Shown in pieces: positions 46,422 through 55,648 of a DNA stretch of 64,000 nt (the first letter of the stretch is position 1; each line of letters opens with the position of its first letter). The stretch spans positions 186,001 to 250,000 of the forward strand of contig NZ_BMYT01000001.1 of assembly GCF_014652415.1 (NCBI RefSeq), written 5' to 3'. Under the pieces are notes generated by a model. The model did not search any database. It was not told where the DNA came from and saw only the letters and a list, made by a program, of their open reading frames with translations. The DNA is from Affinundibacterium macrobrachii. Lineage in GTDB: Bacteria; Pseudomonadota; Gammaproteobacteria; Burkholderiales; Burkholderiaceae_D. Position numbers and translations under genes: made by a program.

Positions 46422-48023
46422 TTACTCAATGCCTTGGCTCGCTAAGTACTCTTCATAGCTACCACGGAAATCAATCACCTTGCCGTCCTTCACTTCTAGT
46501 ACACGAGTCGCCAAAGAAGAAACAAACTCACGATCATGTGACACAAAAATCAAAGTGCCAGCATATTTTTCGAGGGCGATATTTAAAGATTCAATCGACT
46601 CCATATCCATGTGATTGGTCGGTTCATCCATCAACAACACATTATGACGACCTAGCATTAATTTGCCGTAAGTCATACGACCTTTTTCACCACCGGAAAG
46701 CACTTTTACCGACTTTTTGACATCGTCACCGCTGAATAACAAGCGACCCAAAATTGAACGCACGGCTTGGTCATCATCACCCTCTTGCGTGTACATGCCC
46801 ATCCAATCCGTCAGATTTTTGTCCGAAGCAAAATTTTCTGCAGGATCTTGCGGCATATAGCCGACATTTGCATTTTCAGCCCACTTTACTTCACCGCGAT
46901 CTGCTGTCAAACCGCAAATATCGGCACCACCAATACAACGTAATAACGTGGTTTTACCTGCACCATTGGCACCAATGATCGCGATTTTTTCACCTGCTTC
47001 AACCATGATGTCAAAGCTATCGAATAATTTATGATCGTATGCTTTGGATAAATGCTTTACCGCAACCGCTAAGCGATGCAATTTCTTTTCGCCATCAAAA
47101 CGAATAAACGGATTTTGACGACTAGATGGTTTAACATCTTCAATCTTGATTTTTTCGATTTGCTTAGCGCGTGATGTCGCTTGGCGCGCTTTAGATTTGT
47201 TGGCTGAGAAACGACGTACGAAATCTTGCAACTCGAGCACTTTGTCTTTCGCTTTTGCGTTATTCGCTAATTGTTGCGCACGTGCCTGTGAAGATGCCAG
47301 CATATATTCATCATAATTGCCCGGATAAATCTTCAAGGTACCGTAATCCATATCCGCCATGTGAGTACAGACTTGATTCAAGAAGTGACGATCATGCGAG
47401 ATAATAATCATCGTCGAATTACGTTGATTCAACACGTCTTCTAACCAACGAATCGTATTAATATCCAAGTTATTGGTTGGTTCGTCCAGTAACAGAATGT
47501 CTGGATTTGAGAACAAAGCTTGTGCCAATAACACGCGCAATTTCCAGCCTGGTGCTACCGCATTCATTAAGCCTTGATGCTGTTCAGTGGGAATGCCCAC
47601 GCCCAACAGCAATTCACCAGCACGTGCTTCGGCAGTGTAACCATCGTATTCAGCAAACTTCGCTTCTAAGTCTGCTGCCTTCATATAATCATCGTCAGTC
47701 GCTTCTGGATTCGCGTAAATCGCATCGCGCTCTGCCATCGCTGCCCACATTTCTGTGTGCCCCATCATCACGACATCCAATACACGCATTTCTTCAAATG
47801 CAAATTGATCTTGACGCAATTTACCTAAACGCTCATTTTGGTCGAGCATCACGGTACCGGATGAGGGATCAAGATCGCCACCAAGAATTTTCATGAAAGT
47901 GGATTTGCCACAGCCATTGGCGCCGATCAAGCCATAGCGATTGCCTTCGCCAAACTTAACTGAGATGTTTTCAAACAGTGGCTTGGGGCCAAACTGCATG
48001 GTGATATTTGCGGTTGCTAACAC
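46422..48023 (-). CDS. ybiT: ABC-F family ribosome-associated ATPase YbiT
   Basis: This 533-residue protein has two ABC ATPase domains and no membrane segment. Walker A motifs are [16 protein letters not shown] near residue 36 and [16 protein letters not shown] near 355. Signatures are in the [13 protein letters not shown] and [15 protein letters not shown] segments. Walker B motifs end in DEPTNNLD and DEPTNHMD. The linker (about 245-310, basic, [23 protein letters not shown]) is the P-site tRNA interaction motif of ABC-F factors. The start [25 protein letters not shown] matches YbiT rather than EttA or Uup. The protein modulates translation by binding the ribosomal E site. Confidence 0.93.
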   Translation of the reverse strand: MLATANITMQFGPKPLFENISVKFGEGNRYGLIGANGCGKSTFMKILGGDLDPSSGTVMLDQNERLGKLRQDQFAFEEMRVLDVVMMGHTEMWAAMAERDAIYANPEATDDDYMKAADLEAKFAEYDGYTAEARAGELLLGVGIPTEQHQGLMNAVAPGWKLRVLLAQALFSNPDILLLDEPTNNLDINTIRWLEDVLNQRNSTMIIISHDRHFLNQVCTHMADMDYGTLKIYPGNYDEYMLASSQARAQQLANNAKAKDKVLELQDFVRRFSANKSKARQATSRAKQIEKIKIEDVKPSSRQNPFIRFDGEKKLHRLAVAVKHLSKAYDHKLFDSFDIMVEAGEKIAIIGANGAGKTTLLRCIGGADICGLTADRGEVKWAENANVGYMPQDPAENFASDKNLTDWMGMYTQEGDDDQAVRSILGRLLFSGDDVKKSVKVLSGGEKGRMTYGKLMLGRHNVLLMDEPTNHMDMESIESLNIALEKYAGTLIFVSHDREFVSSLATRVLEVKDGKVIDFRGSYEEYLASQGIE

Positions 48024-48074
48024 GTTGAAACCTTTTGCATGGAATTAAATTAACCGCGCATTATATCATCGCAC

Positions 48075-48110
48075 TCCAGCGCTTCTGCGATTTTCGACTT
48101 GTGCGCTGGA
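48075..48110. other. Inverted repeat between ybiT and the beta-oxidation gene
   Basis: TCCAGCGC (48075-48082) pairs exactly with GCGCTGGA (48103-48110) around a 20-base loop. There is no T run on either strand. It may end the upstream mRNA or be an operator. Confidence 0.45.
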
Positions 48111-48127
48111 ATACAGTAGGAGGTGAA

Positions 48128-50167
48128 TCACAAAATCCAAGTCTGACCTTGATGTCCTTGTTGAAATTGTTGCAAAAGTTGATCCACTTTTTCCCAACCC
48201 AAGGACTCAGCAAAGTACATTGGGCCACCACGATGTGCTGGAAAGCCATAGCCTTTTAGATAGACTAAATCAATATCCGATGCGCGTGCTGCGATACCGT
48301 CACGCAAAATTTTTCTTCCTTCATTGGCAAGCGCAAGTACCAGTCTTTGCACAATTTCTTCATCGCTAATCTGCCTTTGTGGCACGCCTAGTTCTCGCGC
48401 GTGTGAACGTATCATTTGATTTACGATATCGGAGGAATAAGCTGTTCTATCGTTGGCTTGATAGTCATACCAGCCTGCCTGTGTTTTTTGGCCGAAGCGT
48501 CCCATTTCACACAAGCGATCACCTAACTTGGAATAGATTGCATTAGAATTGGCGGCAATTCTTCGCTTACGTATCGCCCAACTAATATCATTGCCGGCCA
48601 AGTCATTCATGCGAAATGGTCCCATCGCAAAGCCAAATGCTTCAATCGCATGATCAACTTGTTGTGGTGTGCATCCCTCTTCCAATAAAAACGCCGCCTG
48701 TTTGGTATATTGTTCCAACATCCGATTCCCAATAAAACCATCGCAAACACCAGCGATGATCGCTGTCTTTTTAATCTTCTTCGCTAAGCTAAAGCAGGTA
48801 GCTAAAACATCGGTCGCAGTATGTTTGGTTCTCACGACTTCAAGCAGTTCCATGATATTTGCGGGGCTAAAAAAATGTAGACCAATCACATCCTGTGGGC
48901 GCTTGGTCACCATGGCAATTTCATTCAAATCCAAAGTCGAGGTATTACTCGCCAAAATGGCACCAGCCTTCATCGTCTGATCAAGTTGTTCGAAAACACT
49001 CTTCTTAACTGCCAAGTCTTCGAACACTGCTTCTATCACTAAATCAACTTGCGCAATATCAGAGTAACTTTGCACGCCAACAATTAAATTGCATCGCTCC
49101 TCACATTCATTCTGCGTTAGCTTTCCCTTCTTTACTGCTGCTTGATATTGCTCTCTGACTCTAGCTAATCCACGAGTTAAGCTATCCTCTTGCAAATCAA
49201 GCAAACGCACTGGAAACCCTGCATTTGCGAAGTTCATCGCAATCCCTGTGCCCATCGTCCCTGCCCCAAGAATTGCAACAGAATTGACCGCGCGCAAAGG
49301 TGTAGAAGCATCGATATCGGCTATCTTTCCTGCCGCGCGTTCAGCCATAAAAATATGGCGTAGAGCTCTCGATTCGGGGCTTTGCAATAGTTGTTGAAAT
49401 AATTGGCGTTCGGTTTGAATGCCTAAATCAAAATCCAGTTTTACACTCGCTTCCAAAGCGTCAACGCATGCAAACGGTGCAGGTAAATGTTTGGACTTTT
49501 TTTGAAGATTTTCACGGGCAGTCGCAAATGTCTCTGGTGTAATCGTTTGATTCGCTATCAGATCACGTACACGCGGGATTGGTCGCACCGTGGCGACTTT
49601 GTTTGCAAAGTCGATTGTAGTCTGTAGTAATTGTGCGCCGATTGACACAAATGCGTCGAATAACTTGGTCTCAACTAACTGATCCGAATAATAGCTGCGA
49701 CCACTGCAAATCATATCTAGACAGGTTTCCATATCGACTAGTCGAGGCAAGCGTTGTGTGCCACCTGCGCCAGGAAGTAGACCTAACTTAACTTCAGGCA
49801 AAGCAATTTGGATCGCGCTGGTCGCAACACGATAATGGCAAGCCAAAGCGAGCTCCAAACCGCCGCCCATGCAAACACCATTCAAAGCGGCAATAATCGG
49901 CTTATTGCATGCATCCATTTGCACTAGCAAACTGGGCAGTGATGGTTCTGCATAGGTTTTATCCGTGCCAAACTCTTTTATGTCAGCCCCGCCTGAAAAT
50001 ACTTTGCCTGTTCCAGTCAATACAATGGCGATTGCATCCGAATTATTTTCTGCTGCACGCAAATGTTCCGAAATGGCAGTACGTGTCGCGTGCCCAAGTC
50101 CATTGACTGGCGGGTTATTGATGGTAATGATTGCGATGTGATCTTGAATGGCTAAGCTTGCAGTCAT
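48128..50167 (-). CDS. Bifunctional enoyl-CoA hydratase / 3-hydroxyacyl-CoA dehydrogenase
   Basis: This 679-residue fused enzyme does two steps of fatty-acid beta-oxidation. The N-terminal crotonase domain (1-190) has GGADIKEFG for CoA binding, MGGGLELALACHYRVA near residue 100 with the first catalytic Glu, and LPEVKLGLLPGAGGTQRLPR with the second. The dehydrogenase domain (about 290-670) has VAILGAGTMGTGIAMNFANAG, SNTSTLDLNEIA, and GLHFFSPANIMELLEVV with the catalytic His. The layout is like FadJ and peroxisomal multifunctional enzyme. No thiolase partner (FadI/FadA) is adjacent, so it may rely on one elsewhere. Confidence 0.92.
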   Translation of the reverse strand: MTASLAIQDHIAIITINNPPVNGLGHATRTAISEHLRAAENNSDAIAIVLTGTGKVFSGGADIKEFGTDKTYAEPSLPSLLVQMDACNKPIIAALNGVCMGGGLELALACHYRVATSAIQIALPEVKLGLLPGAGGTQRLPRLVDMETCLDMICSGRSYYSDQLVETKLFDAFVSIGAQLLQTTIDFANKVATVRPIPRVRDLIANQTITPETFATARENLQKKSKHLPAPFACVDALEASVKLDFDLGIQTERQLFQQLLQSPESRALRHIFMAERAAGKIADIDASTPLRAVNSVAILGAGTMGTGIAMNFANAGFPVRLLDLQEDSLTRGLARVREQYQAAVKKGKLTQNECEERCNLIVGVQSYSDIAQVDLVIEAVFEDLAVKKSVFEQLDQTMKAGAILASNTSTLDLNEIAMVTKRPQDVIGLHFFSPANIMELLEVVRTKHTATDVLATCFSLAKKIKKTAIIAGVCDGFIGNRMLEQYTKQAAFLLEEGCTPQQVDHAIEAFGFAMGPFRMNDLAGNDISWAIRKRRIAANSNAIYSKLGDRLCEMGRFGQKTQAGWYDYQANDRTAYSSDIVNQMIRSHARELGVPQRQISDEEIVQRLVLALANEGRKILRDGIAARASDIDLVYLKGYGFPAHRGGPMYFAESLGWEKVDQLLQQFQQGHQGQTWIL

Positions 50168-50230
50168 ATTGGTCTCTTGTATTGTCTTTTTTAGGAATCA
50201 GACTTCCGATGTGACTTGCATCGCTAAGAA

Positions 50231-50264
50231 TACCGACACAACTACCGACACAAATACCGTCAGG
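50231..50264. repeat. Tandem repeat, 12-base unit x2.8
   Basis: TACCGACACAAC (50231-50242), TACCGACACAAA (50243-50254) and a partial TACCGTCAGG lie in the spacer before the beta-oxidation gene. Confidence 0.85.
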
Positions 50265-50343
50265 AGTATAGGCGCGAGTGCAAGTACTAATGTGCCACAA
50301 ATTGTAAACCACTAGCGTTGAGTGCAGTCGATGAAATTGAGAT

Positions 50344-50381
50344 TGGGGTTTAACTTGGTGTTTAGATTAGGGTTTAGATTT
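50344..50381. repeat. Tandem repeat, 12-13-base unit x3, overlapping the livF stop codon
   Basis: TGGGGTTTAACTT (50344-50356), GGTGTTTAGATTA (50357-50369) and GGGTTTAGATTT (50370-50381). The last copy contains the livF stop codon (complement of 50374-50376), so the gene end appears to have been copied outward. Confidence 0.8.
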
Positions 50382-51087
50382 CCAGCCATTCTTGGCGTAA
50401 GGATTGATTCTCGATAAACTCGTCCCAATCACCGTCAAAGACAATGCTTCCATTCCCTAAAATCAAGAAGCGATCTGCTATTTGCTTTGCTAACTCAAGT
50501 TTTTGTTCCACCAACAGAATCGCTACCCCACGTTGCTTTACGCTGACAAAAAAATCCAATAATTGCGAGATCACTTGCGGTGCTAAACCTTCGGTTGGTT
50601 CATCAACCAATAGTAAATCTGGATTTCCTAGTAGACTCCGTGCCAGTGTAAGCATTTGCTGCTCGCCACCGGATAATACTTCGGCAGCTACAGCGCGGCG
50701 TTCGAATAAGATGGGAAACAAAGCGTAGGCATCATCTAATCGCCACAGCCAAGTTGATTCCGCACGCGCTGGTGGTTTTATTCCTAACATTAAGTTTTGT
50801 TCAACCGTAAGCCCTGCGAAAATCGCGCGATCCTCTGGCACATACGCAATGCCTGATTGCGCGATCTTAAAGCTGGGTAACCCGATTAAAGACTGATCAC
50901 GATATTGAATTTGTCCCTCAGTGCGCACCATTCCCATAATCGCTTTTAAGCAGGTACTACGACCCGCACCGTTTCGACCCAATAGGGCGACGACTTCCGA
51001 CGACTTGATATCTAAGTTGAGTCCATGCAGAACCTGACTTTGCGCATAGTAGGCAGATAGATTTTGAATCGTCAGCAAGTTCTTCAT
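50374..51087 (-). CDS. livF: Branched-chain amino-acid type ABC transporter ATPase LivF, with Arg in the P-loop
   Basis: This protein is 237 residues from ATG 51087, which overlaps the livG stop (ATGA). It has the LivF pattern: YVPEDRAIFAGLTVEQNLMLG, signature LSGGEQQMLTLARSL, Walker B LLLVDEPTEGLAP and LLVEQKLE with Gln in place of the usual switch His, as is normal for LivF. The Walker A reads LLGRNGAGRSTCLKAI: the invariant Lys is Arg. That should weaken ATP hydrolysis, although Arg is tolerated in some LivF clades. Last gene of livKHMGF. Confidence 0.9.
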   Translation of the reverse strand: MKNLLTIQNLSAYYAQSQVLHGLNLDIKSSEVVALLGRNGAGRSTCLKAIMGMVRTEGQIQYRDQSLIGLPSFKIAQSGIAYVPEDRAIFAGLTVEQNLMLGIKPPARAESTWLWRLDDAYALFPILFERRAVAAEVLSGGEQQMLTLARSLLGNPDLLLVDEPTEGLAPQVISQLLDFFVSVKQRGVAILLVEQKLELAKQIADRFLILGNGSIVFDGDWDEFIENQSLRQEWLEI

Positions 51088-51833
51088 GTAGTCTTCCAAG
51101 TACCAAGATAAGCAGTTTGTACTTGGCGATTTGCGCGAATCGCTTGCGGTGTATCGCAGGCGATGACTTGCCCTTGCACCATCACCGCAATTCGGTCTGC
51201 TAAGTCAAAAACGACTTGCATATCATGTTCAATAATCAAGAGACTTTTGTTGATCGTAAGCTCACGAATCAGTTGCACTATGCGTGTGGCATCGGTACGA
51301 CTCATGCCAGCTGTGGGTTCATCTAAAAGAATGCAATCAGCACCGCCTGCAATGCAGATGCCGATTTCTAATAAGCGTTGCTCAGCATACGATAATTCTC
51401 GCACGATCGTATCTTTACGCTCACGCAAAGCCAGCAAATCGAGAAGCTGCTCGGCATTGCGGATGACTTGTTTCTCATTTTTTAGACGACGCCAAAACAT
51501 CAATGGCGAGCTAAATCGTTGAATCAGCGCACAACATAAGTGGTCAAATACACTCAAATCGGCAAATAAATGACTGGTCTGAAAGCTTCGATTAAGCCCC
51601 TGTCTAACAATTTGATGTGCAGGCAAACGCGTAATGTTTTTGTCACGCAGCATAATTCGACCACTAGTACAGGTTTGTCGTCCTGAAATCACATTAAATA
51701 AACTCGATTTCCCCGCTCCATTTGGACCAATCAAAGCGAGACGCTCACCAGCCTTCAATTGGAGATCAACACCGCGCAAAATAGCTGTTTGACCAAGCTG
51801 CAATTTGACCTCTTGTAACGTTAGCGCATGCAT
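51084..51833 (-). CDS. livG: Branched-chain amino-acid type ABC transporter ATPase LivG
   Basis: This 249-residue ATPase has an intact Walker A GPNGAGKSSLFNVISG near residue 36, QGLNRSFQTSHLFADLSVFDHL, signature LSYAEQRLLEIGICIA, Walker B CILLDEPTAGMS and switch LIIEHDMQVVFDLADR. LSYAEQ and the helix after Walker B are typical of LivG. It begins within livM (13-base overlap) and ends with an ATGA overlap into livF. As LivF has a changed P-loop, LivG may carry most of the ATPase activity. Confidence 0.92.
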   Translation of the reverse strand: MHALTLQEVKLQLGQTAILRGVDLQLKAGERLALIGPNGAGKSSLFNVISGRQTCTSGRIMLRDKNITRLPAHQIVRQGLNRSFQTSHLFADLSVFDHLCCALIQRFSSPLMFWRRLKNEKQVIRNAEQLLDLLALRERKDTIVRELSYAEQRLLEIGICIAGGADCILLDEPTAGMSRTDATRIVQLIRELTINKSLLIIEHDMQVVFDLADRIAVMVQGQVIACDTPQAIRANRQVQTAYLGTWKTT

Positions 51834-53074
51834 CGCAACACTCTCTTAGCCACGAGTTTTACCAACACGCCTAGTGCGAACATGCAGATGGGAATAATCC
51901 AGTGATTTACATCGAACGGATTATGCTTAAACCAATCTAAGAGCATCCAATTTTGATCAGCAAAACGAAGCTGATAAGTAAGTTCAATCAAGATGACAAG
52001 GCTACCGCCAATCATTGCGTTTGCAAATAAATGTAAGCAAGATACCCTGATCACGTTAATTAAATTATTTCTTTGATAGAGCGCTTTTATCTGAGCTAAA
52101 TAGGCAGAAATGTAGCCACTAATTCCTTTTGGCGCAAAGCTCACCACCAAGATAAACAATATCCCTAAATACAGTTGCCAAGCGGGTGTCAATTCTGACA
52201 AAAATACCGTCATGCAGACAGCCAAAATAGCACCAAGCACAGGCCCCAGAAACAAACTAATTCCACCAATATAGGTGAATAATAAGATCGATCCAGATCG
52301 ATACATGCTTAGACTATCTGTAGTGGCAATTTCAAAATGTAAAGCGGATAGTGCGCCTGATATGCCTGCAAAAAAACTAGCAATGCAAATCATAAAGAAT
52401 CGAATTAAACGCGGATTAACGCCCAAGAATGCGACACGTTCGGGATTGTCACGCACTGCACTTGCAAGCTTGCCTAGCGGGCTTAAAGTGAGAAAAAACA
52501 TCGCGCCCATCGACAATAAAGTCCACACGATAATCAAGTAAGTCACTTCAATTTGCGGCCCGAAACTCAGACCCAAGAAAGTATCGCCGATGACGCGATT
52601 GGTACTGATCCCCGCTTCACCACCAAAATATTGTGGAAACATCGGTGCCATCGCGAACACCAACTCACCGATTCCCAAACTAATCATGGAAAACACGATG
52701 CCGGCTCTTTTGCTCGATATCCAGCCGCAGATCACGCCGACCAATAAGCCAGCTAGCCCGCCAACTAAAGGAATTAGAATTACTGGAAATGCGCACTCAC
52801 CCAAGCCAATTTTATTCATCACATGCACACTGGCAAATGCGCCTAAACCTGCATACATCGCGTGTCCAAACGATAGCAATCCAGTTTGTCCAAGCAAGAT
52901 ATTGAAAGACAAGCCGAGTACCGCAGCGATGCAAACTTGCGTAATAAAATTCAGTGCTGCACTAGAAGAAAAAATAAAGGGAATAAACAACAAGCTCACA
53001 GTAATCAGCAGCGCCCAATAAAATGTCGCTGGCAGAAATCCAAAATTGATCGGCTTAGATGAAAATTCAAGCAT
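51821..53074 (-). CDS. livM: Branched-chain amino-acid type ABC permease LivM, extended
   Basis: This 417-residue inner-membrane protein has a LivM core (about 25-325, with GLSFNILLGQTGLLSFGHAMYAGLGAFA and the EAA-type loop SPLGKLASAVRDNPERVAFLGVNPRLIRF near 200). After the core, which ends around SFAPKGISGYISAYLAQIKAL, about 85 residues remain. These carry two more hydrophobic segments (NAMIGGSLVILIELTY and IIPICMFALGVLVKLVAKRVL). LivM proteins usually stop near 320-360 residues, so this tail is an addition. It overlaps livH by 8 bases. Confidence 0.9.
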   Translation of the reverse strand: MLEFSSKPINFGFLPATFYWALLITVSLLFIPFIFSSSAALNFITQVCIAAVLGLSFNILLGQTGLLSFGHAMYAGLGAFASVHVMNKIGLGECAFPVILIPLVGGLAGLLVGVICGWISSKRAGIVFSMISLGIGELVFAMAPMFPQYFGGEAGISTNRVIGDTFLGLSFGPQIEVTYLIIVWTLLSMGAMFFLTLSPLGKLASAVRDNPERVAFLGVNPRLIRFFMICIASFFAGISGALSALHFEIATTDSLSMYRSGSILLFTYIGGISLFLGPVLGAILAVCMTVFLSELTPAWQLYLGILFILVVSFAPKGISGYISAYLAQIKALYQRNNLINVIRVSCLHLFANAMIGGSLVILIELTYQLRFADQNWMLLDWFKHNPFDVNHWIIPICMFALGVLVKLVAKRVLRCMR

Positions 53075-54047
53075 GAGAATTCAAGCCCGATTGTTGACCA
53101 AACAATCCTCGCGGACGCACAACTAACATCAACAATAAGATGACAAATGGCAACATAGGCGCCATGTGCGAAATTGGAATAGAGAGCACACTTTGATTGC
53201 TCGCTTCGTACTGAATTGACATAAACAGCGCCAACAAATCTTGTAAGCTCAGCTCAGATGTAACGGCAAAGGTTTGAGAAATGGCAATCAACATCGATGC
53301 CCAAAAAGCGCCCTGCAGTGAGCCAATACCGCCCAACACAATCACCACAAAAATGATACTACCAACATGCGCAGCCATGCTCGGTTCTGTGACTAATAAA
53401 TTGCCGCCAACCGCACCAGCCAATCCAGCCAGGCCACATCCAAATCCAAACACCCACATAAAAATTCTAGGCACATTGTGACCTAATGCTTCGACCATGG
53501 TCGGTGCGGTCCATGCCGCTTGTATCACTAGACCGATATTAGTACGACGTATCAACAAATACAGTAAGCCCAGCACAAGTAAAGCAAGTAAGGCGATAAA
53601 TCCACGATAATTCGAAAATGGGCTGGAATAAATCAAAAACAAGCTGCCCTGTAATGCTTGTGGAATTTGATACGGCAACGCCAATTTACCCCAAATCAGT
53701 TGCACCATCTCAAGCATCATATAAGCTAAGCCGAAGGTGAATAGTAGTTCAGCAAGCTGGCCTCGCGCATGCAATCGTCGCAAGGCAAATCGTTCAAGCA
53801 AGGCGCCAAGTAAGCCTGTGATAAGAGGGGCAAAAAATAAGCCCCACCAAAATCCCCAAAGCCCAGTGAAGGTATAACCTAAATATGCTCCCAGCATATA
53901 GAAACTAGCATGGGCAAAATTGAGAACGCCAAGCAAGCTAAAAATCAAGCTAAGCCCGGCCGTCAACATGAATAGTAAAAATCCGTAACTAAGACCGTTG
54001 AGTAAGTTGATCAAAAAAAATTCCAAAACGGGATCCTCTATTTGCAC
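53067..54047 (-). CDS. livH: Branched-chain amino-acid type ABC permease LivH
   Basis: This 326-residue protein has about eight helices. LLNGLSYGFLLFMLTAGLSLIFSLLGVLNFAHASFYMLGAY at the start is the LivH hallmark, and RTNIGLVIQAAWTAPTMVEALGHNV near residue 175 is the cytoplasmic coupling loop. It pairs with LivM to form the channel. It starts 82 bases after the binding-protein gene. Confidence 0.93.
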   Translation of the reverse strand: MQIEDPVLEFFLINLLNGLSYGFLLFMLTAGLSLIFSLLGVLNFAHASFYMLGAYLGYTFTGLWGFWWGLFFAPLITGLLGALLERFALRRLHARGQLAELLFTFGLAYMMLEMVQLIWGKLALPYQIPQALQGSLFLIYSSPFSNYRGFIALLALLVLGLLYLLIRRTNIGLVIQAAWTAPTMVEALGHNVPRIFMWVFGFGCGLAGLAGAVGGNLLVTEPSMAAHVGSIIFVVIVLGGIGSLQGAFWASMLIAISQTFAVTSELSLQDLLALFMSIQYEASNQSVLSIPISHMAPMLPFVILLLMLVVRPRGLFGQQSGLNSHA

Positions 54048-54129
54048 CTAATTTTATTTTTTCAACGTAATCAATCTAATCGATAAATTGCAGGTCATGT
54101 ACTGCTTAGTCGTGTCCATAATGTAGCAA

Positions 54130-55425
54130 TTAATTTGGTCGTTTCATTTGACAGGAAGTGGCTTGACTCGCGACATAGGGTTCAAAGACTTGCAGCGTTT
54201 TCCATCCTAGCCCTGTGTTTTCTTGATCGAATCGTTGTGATTTACCATCGATTTTTTCCCAATTCGATACATACAAAGGCAGTTGCAATTGATGGTCTGC
54301 TTTACGCATGCTTGCAGGCATTCCAAAAAAATCAATTTGTAAATCTTCCAAGGCATAAGCGATCTTTACAGGATCAATCATTGGTTTTGATTTATCTTTG
54401 AATTGTGCATCAACGATTTGAATTGCTTTCGCCAAACTGGCGATCATGGCGTAAGTTGATGTCGATGAGAAATCGTCCTTGTATTGCGCTTTATATCCTT
54501 GCGTCAAACTTGCACCAAGCTTGGATGGATTATTTGGATGCCAGTATCCAACCAATTTAACTTTGTCGACACCAGCATCACCGATGGCGGTTGGCACGCC
54601 AGTCGAACTGGCATAGTAGGTATAAAAATTCACGTTTAAATTCTGTTCTTTGGCGGATTTAATCAATAAGGCTAAATCAGTCCCCCAGTTGCCGGTAATG
54701 ACCGAATCTGCCCCCGATGCTTTAATTTTGCTGATGTAAGGTGAAAAATCTTTGACAGTGGCGATAGGATGTAAATCATCACCGACAATTTGTATATCTG
54801 GACGCTTGCGCGCGAGATAGGATTTTGCTGCGCGCGCTACTTGATGTCCGTGAGAATAGTTTTGACCCAGCAGGTAGACTTTTTTTATCTGCTTATCTTT
54901 CGCTATGAAACTAGTTAATGCTTCCATCTTCATATCGGAGTTAGCATCAAAGCGAAAATGCCAAAAACTGCATTTAGCATTCGTCATATCTGGATCGATT
55001 GAGCCATGATTAAGATAGATGATTTCTTGCCCCGGATGACGCTGATTGTGCTTATTAATCGCATCAATTAAAGCCAAACCAACCGCTGAGCCTGTGCCCT
55101 GCGTAATGAATCGGTAACCCTTATCCGCTACCGTCTTTAGCAAACTCAAACTTTCTTGTACGCCAGCTTTATTATCAAATCCATCGAATACGATTTGATG
55201 TGAACCAGCCCACTTTTCCGCATTCGCGCGCGCAGCAATAAACTTAAATGAATTAAAGGTATTTAAGCCCACCGGCCCAAACGGACCAGACATAGGATCG
55301 ATCACGGCAATTTTTATGGTGTCGGCATGAGCGACGCTGGTGGTCAACAGGCTTGATAGGCACAATCCGACCACTATCAAACCGTAAGCGGGTCGAAAAA
55401 TAGTTTTTAAAACGGATACTTGCAT
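54130..55425 (-). CDS. livK: Periplasmic binding protein of the Liv-type ABC transporter
   Basis: This 431-residue protein has a signal peptide (about 1-34, ending SVAHAD) followed by a type I periplasmic-binding fold: IKIAVIDPMSGPFGPVGLNTFNSFKF, QGTGSAVGLALIDAINKHN, KKVYLLGQNYSHGHQVARA and GADSVITGNWGTDLALLIKSA. It is longer than classical LivK (about 370), and the ligand-binding residues differ enough that the ligand may be an amino acid, amide or aromatic acid. First gene of livKHMGF. The 55426-55648 spacer upstream shows no obvious operator. Confidence 0.88.
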   Translation of the reverse strand: MQVSVLKTIFRPAYGLIVVGLCLSSLLTTSVAHADTIKIAVIDPMSGPFGPVGLNTFNSFKFIAARANAEKWAGSHQIVFDGFDNKAGVQESLSLLKTVADKGYRFITQGTGSAVGLALIDAINKHNQRHPGQEIIYLNHGSIDPDMTNAKCSFWHFRFDANSDMKMEALTSFIAKDKQIKKVYLLGQNYSHGHQVARAAKSYLARKRPDIQIVGDDLHPIATVKDFSPYISKIKASGADSVITGNWGTDLALLIKSAKEQNLNVNFYTYYASSTGVPTAIGDAGVDKVKLVGYWHPNNPSKLGASLTQGYKAQYKDDFSSTSTYAMIASLAKAIQIVDAQFKDKSKPMIDPVKIAYALEDLQIDFFGMPASMRKADHQLQLPLYVSNWEKIDGKSQRFDQENTGLGWKTLQVFEPYVASQATSCQMKRPN

Positions 55426-55648
55426 GAGTTTTCCATATCAATAATCGACTAAGCCTGCGATTGGTTGATCTAGACATGCTTCGATGTCGACGCATCAAAA
55501 ACCACAGCTAGCTTGCGAGTCGAGATTAATTGTCATTTGTCTTGCAGGTGATGCTTCAGCATCAGTCGATGAATGCATGCGCCGCAGCACATGCAATATC
55601 AAGTAGCGTCGTTCCAAAGCGGACGCGAAATAGCTTAGTTCAATTCGT

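Noticed and set aside
48035..48259. Small open frames opposite the end of the beta-oxidation gene
   Set aside because: They overlap certain coding sequence or the inverted repeat and have no supporting signals.
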